From the NCBI GenBank assembly GCA_964571235.1, contig CAZNAI010000001.1, positions 310,001 to 374,000 on the forward strand: DNA of 64,000 nt, in the 5' to 3' direction. The notes below the pieces were generated by a model, which saw only the letters and a program-made list of their open reading frames with translations, searched no databases and had not been told where the DNA came from. Positions within the stretch are counted from its first letter, which is position 1. Every line of letters begins with the position of its first letter. Source of the DNA: JACRAV01 sp964571235 (lineage in GTDB: Bacteria; Zixibacteria; MSB-5A5; GN15; FEB-12). Positions 58,821 to 64,000 of the stretch are shown in pieces. The position numbers and the translations under genes are program-made.

Positions 58821-61322
58821 CTACGCCCCCTGGCTCTCCTCCACCAGTTCCTGATACTGTTTCACTAAACGCGAGGTGTCGGTGTCGGAGAGCGATTCGG
58901 CCAGAATATTGAACGAGGCCTTCATCCGGTCGGGCGCCACAAGCACCCAGCCCGATTCTTCAAAGATGCGCACGCCGTCGATAAGTTGGCGTTTCTTATG
59001 GCTCGAATCGGTGATCAAGCGGCGCATGACCGTTCCCTTTTTGGCCCACGGGCAGGGCACCGAAACCGACTTGCGAATGAAGTGCTCGTACTTGTTGCGC
59101 AGTTCGCCCAGATGCGTTTGGGTGCGAGCAAGCATTTCCAAAATGCGCACTGCCGAAAAGATCGCATCTGCCCCCATCTGGAATCCGGGGAATATGAATC
59201 CGCCGCGCGTGCCGCCGACAAAGTCGGCCTGTCCCTTGCGTCGCGCTTCCATCATGGCCAAATGATCACCGGCGGTGCGGACTACTTCGACTCCATAGCG
59301 CCGCGCAATCTCTTCGATTCCCATCGAGGCAGAAACCGGCACCGCAATCCGCTTGGGCGATGAGGTTTGCAGGACAAGATCGGTGACGATCAGCAAAAGT
59401 AACTGAGAATCGAGCGGCGTGCCGGTTTCGTCGACAACAGTTAGTTTTTCCGCGGCGGCATTAAACAGAAATCCGATATCGGCGTTGAGCGAAGTTACGA
59501 TAGTCGAAAGCTGGACAATCGCACGGTTCTGATCGTCGAACGACGATGAGAATTTGCGCGGATTCGGATTAGCGTTTAACTCGATACTGGAAAGTCCGAG
59601 GATTGTCGGAAGAACCGGAAAGATCTGGGCTGAAGAGCCGTTCGAGTGGTCGGTGACCACTTTGAACCCGGATTTCTTGACGAGATCGATATTCACTTCG
59701 CTCAAAAATTCGGTGCGGTAGTCGTCGAGCACCCGCTGGGGAGTTTCCAGATGCCCGATCTTGTCCATCGGCGCAAGTTCGAAATCCTCGCCGAAATAGT
59801 TCCGTTCGATCTTTTTCAGTTTCCCGGTCGGCATATCGAGGCCGGAACCGTCGATGACTATGATATCAGTCTGCCGGTAATCATCGGGATTGTGCCGCAC
59901 ATAAATTCCCGCGGCAAATTTTCCTTTGGTGAGCGCGTATCGCATCACCGGTACCGGCATCGATTCTAAATCGCTGACATTCACACCCGCGGAGAGCATC
60001 CCGGAAATAACGCCGCGACGCAGAAGGCGCGAGACATCGGAGGCGTCGCGACTGGTCACCACCGAGGTCCCCTGACCGAGCATGGCGCCGATCGCCGCGC
60101 CAATACGCACAGTCAATTCCGGGGTGATTTCGGCCAGTGCCAGACCGGTGATTTTGGAATCGGTGAACAGCTCACGGTTCCATTTGTCCCCCCAGATGAG
60201 CGAGGACGAAACGGTCGCGCCGTCATCGACAGTCTTCTTCGGCCAGATTTTGCAGTTGGATTTGACTGTCGCGCCGGAACCAATCGTACATTCTTCGGAG
60301 ACAATTACATTGTCCTGCAAATTGACTCGTTCGCCAATGCGCGACTTTGAGCAGACTATTGCGCTGGTCATCGAACTGGTCGCACCCAACAAGACATCCG
60401 ACCAGATGGTCGTCTCTTTCAATTCCGACCCACGCCCGATATGGGAGCGACGACCGATAGTGCAGTTGTGCAGTTTCGCGTCGCTTTCGATAAAGACATC
60501 GTCACCCAAAATCACGGTGCCGCTGAATTTAACTGTTTCGTCGTACTGAACATTTTCGCCGAGATACACATCGGCCGGGCCAATCTTCTTGGCCGGGCGT
60601 TTCAAATCAAGCGCCAGATTGCCTGCATACAAATCCTGATGTGCTCGACGGTACTCATCGACATTGCCGACATCCTTCCAATACCCGCTCATGATTGTGC
60701 CGAATAGGCGGCGCTTCTGCGAGAGCATGTGCGGAAAGAGATTTTGCGAGAAATCATAATTGCGCGACGGCGGGATCATTTCGATAGCCGACGGCTCCAA
60801 AATGTAAATGCCAGTGTTGATCGTATCGGAGAAGGCCTCCGACCAGGTTGGTTTTTCCAAAAAGCGGGCGATACGGCCATCCGGTTCGGTAATGACAATC
60901 CCGTACGCCAGCGGATTTTCAATTCGAGTCAGCAGGATTGTCGCATCCGACTCCTGCTCTTTGTGCCAGGCAATTGCTGAAGTCAGATCGAAGTCGGTGA
61001 CTAAGTCGCCGGAAATAACCAGCACTGTTTCGTTGAATTCAGCGGCGGCAAATTTGACCGCCCCGGCGGTGCCGTAGTCGTCGTCGGGTAGCGCATACTT
61101 CATCTGCACCCCAAGCGACGAGCCATCCCTGAAATGACTCTTGATCAGTTCCGGCTGGTAATACAAGAGCGACGTGATATCGGTGATGCCGTGCTTTTTG
61201 AGTAGTAGCACGACATGTTCCATCATCGGAATGTTCCCAATCGGCACCATCGGCTTGGGAATGCTCATAGTCAGGGGGCGAAGCCGGGTACCGAAACCAC
61301 CGGCCATTACTATCGCTTTCAC
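58821..61322 (-). CDS. Sugar nucleotidyltransferase with hexapeptide repeats fused to a degenerate phosphomannomutase domain
   Basis: The 833-residue protein has an N-terminal nucleotidyltransferase domain (about 1-235: IVMAGGFGTRLRPLT, ISGDLVTDFDL). Left-handed hexapeptide repeats follow (about 250-380), then a phosphomannomutase-fold region (about 385-810). The latter lacks key residues: the active-site Ser-His-Asn-Pro is Arg-His-Asn-Pro near 476, and the metal loop DGDxDR is NAAAEK near 621-626. GTG at 61322 with AAGGAG is preferred over the longer frame. It likely makes GDP-mannose or another NDP-sugar, the mutase half probably being regulatory or structural. It closes the tmk/S41/HAD operon. 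Confidence 0.88.
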   Translation of the reverse strand: MKAIVMAGGFGTRLRPLTMSIPKPMVPIGNIPMMEHVVLLLKKHGITDITSLLYYQPELIKSHFRDGSSLGVQMKYALPDDDYGTAGAVKFAAAEFNETVLVISGDLVTDFDLTSAIAWHKEQESDATILLTRIENPLAYGIVITEPDGRIARFLEKPTWSEAFSDTINTGIYILEPSAIEMIPPSRNYDFSQNLFPHMLSQKRRLFGTIMSGYWKDVGNVDEYRRAHQDLYAGNLALDLKRPAKKIGPADVYLGENVQYDETVKFSGTVILGDDVFIESDAKLHNCTIGRRSHIGRGSELKETTIWSDVLLGATSSMTSAIVCSKSRIGERVNLQDNVIVSEECTIGSGATVKSNCKIWPKKTVDDGATVSSSLIWGDKWNRELFTDSKITGLALAEITPELTVRIGAAIGAMLGQGTSVVTSRDASDVSRLLRRGVISGMLSAGVNVSDLESMPVPVMRYALTKGKFAAGIYVRHNPDDYRQTDIIVIDGSGLDMPTGKLKKIERNYFGEDFELAPMDKIGHLETPQRVLDDYRTEFLSEVNIDLVKKSGFKVVTDHSNGSSAQIFPVLPTILGLSSIELNANPNPRKFSSSFDDQNRAIVQLSTIVTSLNADIGFLFNAAAEKLTVVDETGTPLDSQLLLLIVTDLVLQTSSPKRIAVPVSASMGIEEIARRYGVEVVRTAGDHLAMMEARRKGQADFVGGTRGGFIFPGFQMGADAIFSAVRILEMLARTQTHLGELRNKYEHFIRKSVSVPCPWAKKGTVMRRLITDSSHKKRQLIDGVRIFEESGWVLVAPDRMKASFNILAESLSDTDTSRLVKQYQELVEESQGA

Positions 61323-61354
61323 GTCGTACTCCTTGTCAGTCGTGGGGGCATGAA

Positions 61355-62029
61355 TCAAACATCGCGCCGAAGGTACCCATTGTCTATAAGAATTTGGCTT
61401 ACGTCGGCGAAATTGTCAAAGGGAACATAGGGGATATCGCGCTCGGTGCAGTAAATCGCCAGATCTTTCTTGGCCAGCAGTAGATCGGCCTGTCCCACCG
61501 CGCAGATGTCGGAATATCCGTCGCCGACAAACGCCAGCCGCACGGGAGTATCAGGCCGCTCGGCGCGATATTCCGCCATCCTCTCTCCCTTACAACACCC
61601 GCACCGTGTGCAACTTGTGTTGTCCCAGGGGAAATCGATCTCCAACCCCGATCCGTTCAGGCGGCCGATATTGGACATAACCGGCAAGTGCCCTAGTCCG
61701 TTGCGATGCAGTATCGGGTTGATATATAAATCGAGGCCGTCGGATAGGATATGAACTGGGACCGCGTTCTTTGCGCAAAGCTGTTCAAAGGCAGAAAAGC
61801 CATGATCGATCTCGAACTGGGCAAGAAACTGGCGAATCTCCTCCGCTGATCCTGACACCATTGCCGCCTCGGCCGACAGACATTCGCGGCTGGACATCTG
61901 CAGATTTTTCCAAGCCGGCAAGAGGGCATCGTTGCGTCCACCGGAAAAGTGATGGAACAACGCATACCCGACATCACGGCGCGAAATGGTGCCGTCGAAA
62001 TCACAGAATATGGCGGTAGTTGTTTTCAT
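61355..62029 (-). CDS. HAD-superfamily phosphatase (MtnX-like)
   Basis: The 224-residue enzyme begins with IFCDFDGTISRRD (HAD motif I, Asp10 and Asp12 region). It has HILSDGLDLYI (motif II) and FVGDGYSDICAVGQADL (motif IV), and the Cys-rich CTRCGCCKGERM between them that is typical of the MtnX group. MtnX acts in methionine salvage, but no other salvage gene is in the window, so the substrate is uncertain. The ATG at 62029 overlaps the stop of the S41 protease gene by 4 bases. Confidence 0.88.
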   Translation of the reverse strand: MKTTTAIFCDFDGTISRRDVGYALFHHFSGGRNDALLPAWKNLQMSSRECLSAEAAMVSGSAEEIRQFLAQFEIDHGFSAFEQLCAKNAVPVHILSDGLDLYINPILHRNGLGHLPVMSNIGRLNGSGLEIDFPWDNTSCTRCGCCKGERMAEYRAERPDTPVRLAFVGDGYSDICAVGQADLLLAKKDLAIYCTERDIPYVPFDNFADVSQILIDNGYLRRDV

Positions 62030-63663
62030 TTGTTCGCCGCTAGCAGATACGAGGCGTAGCGAATGTCGGGGCGATATCGGACCACCACCCGCGCATAACT
62101 CTGGTAAACTCCGTACTTTCGTTCGCACGCCAATTGTGCCAGACGGAATTCGATATAGTCGGCGTATTGTTCGAACAAGCGAAGATCACGTCTCTGCGCC
62201 GACTGCAAAAGGAAATCGGCAATGGAGTCGGAGACTCGCCCGGCGCCGTCCAGACGGCTCACATCGGCAACCAGCGCGGCGGCTGAGGTCAATTCAGAGT
62301 GGTAGACAAATCCATTTTGGCCGGCGAACTTTTCAAACTGTGCGACCAGACCGGGAGTAACAGTGAGAACCGTATCACGACTCAGTATCTCATCTTCGTA
62401 CTGCTGTGCGAATTTGCCGAGCAAGAACGAGCGCTCCAGCGCCAGCGGAAACGGCTCACGCTCGGGTGATCTAAAGACTGAATCGGGGGGGAGCCCGGTG
62501 CCGATGTCGTGCACAATGCTGTCGACCTCGTTTAAGTAGGTTTTCCCCTCGACATAGTAGCGCGAGATTGTCAGCCGCAGGCCGTCACCTTCTTGAAACC
62601 GGCTGAACCCCTGTACCAGCCCCTTGCCAAAAGTTGTGTCGCCGACCAAGATAGCCCGCTGATTTTTCTGCAGTGCGCCGGAGACAATTTCGGCGGCTGA
62701 GGCGGTCCCGCGATCTACTAAAACGACCATCGGAAGGCCGCCGGTGGCATCGTCTCCGGTTGCAAAGTACTCTTCAGTTTTCCAGCGCGATCGGGATTCA
62801 GTTCCGACTATTAATTTCCCTTTATCCAAAAACAGATCGGCGGTTTGAAAGGCCTCGTTAAACAACCCACCGGGGTTACTGCGAAGATCAAGTATGATCC
62901 CGTGCGGCCGTGCCGCTTTCTTCACGATTAACGAGTCAATCGCGGCGGAGACATCATCGGACGCCCCGCCTTCAAAGTCGAGTAGCCGGATATACACCAT
63001 TGAGTCGGGTGTCAGCCCCGCAAACGGAACATGCACCAGATCAAGCTTTTTACGGGTGACATTCAGTGTGAGTGTATCATGCGTCACCGGCCGAAAAATC
63101 TGAATCGGCACGGTACTCCCCTCTTTGCCCCGGAGGAGCTTGATGGAACGCTGGGCATCGTATGCCCGCAGAGAAGTGTCGGAGATAGTGATTATGATGT
63201 CGCCTGCCAGAATTCCCGACTCATCAGCCGGACCATTCTCGCGCACCGACATTACCAAAAGACCCAGCGGATCGCGCACCACACTCACCCCGATCCCGAC
63301 ATACTCGCCGTGGAATTCTTCGTCGAGCCGCCCGAACTCAGAGCCGGTCATGTAATACGAGTACCGGTCGAGAATCGAAGTCATGCCGTCGACGCTTCGC
63401 CTGAAAGCATCGTCCCAATTGATTTGGCCGGGGTACGCACGGTCGATCTCGGCGGCAGATTCGGCCAGCGAATATGCGGCGCGGACTGACTTGTCGGAAA
63501 GTACGTATATCCCCAATCCGCCGCAGAGAATAACAAGGAGAAAAACGAGCGTAATAGTCTGGATAATGGTCCGACGAGATGACAACCCGGCGGCTCTGGG
63601 CGGCGGAATCAAATCGCCCGTCTGCGGATTATCGGGCGAGGGAGTAGGAAGAGAGTCGGTCAT
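62026..63663 (-). CDS. S41 family C-terminal processing peptidase (CtpA-like)
   Basis: The 545-residue protein has an N-terminal membrane anchor (about 32-54), a PDZ domain (about 115-190: GVSVVRDPLGLLVMSVRENG, ILAGDIIITI) and the S41 catalytic core with Ser322 in GTASAAEIVSG and Lys347 in FGKGLVQ, the usual 25-residue spacing. It degrades or trims exported proteins in the periplasm. It overlaps tmk upstream by 4 bases and the HAD gene downstream by 4 bases, a compact operon. The C-terminal 120 residues beyond the core (from about 430) are an extra helical domain. Confidence 0.93.
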   Translation of the reverse strand: MTDSLPTPSPDNPQTGDLIPPPRAAGLSSRRTIIQTITLVFLLVILCGGLGIYVLSDKSVRAAYSLAESAAEIDRAYPGQINWDDAFRRSVDGMTSILDRYSYYMTGSEFGRLDEEFHGEYVGIGVSVVRDPLGLLVMSVRENGPADESGILAGDIIITISDTSLRAYDAQRSIKLLRGKEGSTVPIQIFRPVTHDTLTLNVTRKKLDLVHVPFAGLTPDSMVYIRLLDFEGGASDDVSAAIDSLIVKKAARPHGIILDLRSNPGGLFNEAFQTADLFLDKGKLIVGTESRSRWKTEEYFATGDDATGGLPMVVLVDRGTASAAEIVSGALQKNQRAILVGDTTFGKGLVQGFSRFQEGDGLRLTISRYYVEGKTYLNEVDSIVHDIGTGLPPDSVFRSPEREPFPLALERSFLLGKFAQQYEDEILSRDTVLTVTPGLVAQFEKFAGQNGFVYHSELTSAAALVADVSRLDGAGRVSDSIADFLLQSAQRRDLRLFEQYADYIEFRLAQLACERKYGVYQSYARVVVRYRPDIRYASYLLAANK

Positions 63664-64000
63664 TGGCGCTTGAGAAGTGAGAAAACAAGAGGGCGAATCA
63701 ATTCGAAGGTCTCATCAATAGATCCGGTCGCGTCGATCAACTTCACCCGCCGCGGCGACATCAGGCCGATCTTATGGTATCCCTGCCGGACCCGTTCGAA
63801 AAACGCTCGTGATTGTGACTCAAGCCGGTCGAGCTTCTTGCCGCGCCGGGCGTGGGCAGTTGCAAGCGGGACCTCAAATACGAGAGTCAGATCGGGGCGT
63901 AGCGATCCAACCGCGACTGTGTGTAGCTTGCGCACCGTCACAAGATCAAGCCCCCGGCCATACCCCTGGTAGGCAGTGGTGCTATCGTAGAAGCGGTCGC
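63660..64000 (-). CDS. tmk: Thymidylate kinase, N-terminal part outside the window
   Basis: The visible C-terminal 113 residues start DRFYDSTTAYQGYGRGLD, the conserved dTMP-kinase segment after the DR motif. They continue with PDLTLVFEVPLATAHAR, the LID region RRGKKLDRLESQS, and FFERVRQGYHKI. The P-loop is beyond the window end. It phosphorylates dTMP. Its stop overlaps the S41 start by 4 bases, making it the upstream gene of that operon. Confidence 0.92.
   Translation of the reverse strand, partial: DRFYDSTTAYQGYGRGLDLVTVRKLHTVAVGSLRPDLTLVFEVPLATAHARRGKKLDRLESQSRAFFERVRQGYHKIGLMSPRRVKLIDATGSIDETFELIRPLVFSLLKRQ

Noticed and set aside
1..64000. CRISPR arrays or rRNA genes
   Set aside because: No regularly spaced identical repeats with unique spacers and no conserved rRNA blocks were seen on reading.

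Overview
The window looks like a chromosomal piece of a Gram-negative bacterium from an under-described lineage. GC content is near 53% by eye. It encodes many lipoproteins, a porin, LolC/LolD- and LptF/LptG-type envelope machinery and TonB_C-repeat proteins, which require an outer membrane. It also has mcsA-mcsB-clpC, better known from Firmicutes, and a membrane pyrophosphatase. Together with the GC-rich intergenic palindromes this suggests an FCB-group candidate phylum such as Zixibacteria. That placement is an inference and was not tested with a tree.

Layout. 1-3.3 kb: an M1-like peptidase (cut by the window edge), an M48 peptidase and rpmA. 3.34-6.21 kb: a mobile element with 14-bp terminal inverted repeats and an 8-bp target duplication. 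It carries an IS1-family transposase, a Panacea-domain gene, a convergent small gene, a short coiled-coil/winged-helix gene and a tiny promoter-to-terminator transcription unit. 6.4-14 kb: a CoA-transferase, the mcsA-mcsB-clpC protein-arginine phosphorylation and proteolysis operon, and a LolD/LolC-like ABC pair. 14-25.6 kb: H+-pyrophosphatase, a CDF metal exporter, a radical SAM protein, a spermidine-synthase-like membrane protein, a trypsin-like protease with a stand-alone paralogue of its N-terminal domain, and RsmE. 25.6-37.1 kb: an orphan N6-adenine DNA methyltransferase, then a cupredoxin/histidine kinase/porin operon flanked by two secreted proteins made of four and five TonB_C-like repeats, then a MacB-type ABC pair. 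37.3-47.4 kb: small lipoproteins, a P-loop ATPase, a transglutaminase-like protein, tRNA-Ser(GGA), an OB-HD nuclease, LptF/LptG-type permeases, a methyltransferase, a cupin, an ORF6N protein and an AI-2E family permease. 47.4-54.4 kb: a small basic Myb/SANT-like protein behind a sigma-28-like promoter, a SulP transporter, a type III polyketide synthase, superoxide dismutase, a haem-binding protein and MurQ. 54.6-64 kb: an Mrr nuclease, AsnRS, an EVE-like/NucS-like nuclease, and an operon tmk / S41 protease / HAD phosphatase / sugar nucleotidyltransferase fused to a degenerate phosphomannomutase.

Most strand-coherent groups are tightly packed, with 4-base start/stop overlaps (30088, 36423, 52549, 62026, 63660). 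Unassigned space is dominated by imperfect palindromes with conserved arms and variable middles, in at least four families. The most unusual items are the cargo-bearing IS1-type element with its mini-transcript, the cupredoxin-kinase-porin cluster, the protease with a detached N-terminal-domain paralogue, and the Myb-like basic protein under a sigma-28-like promoter.
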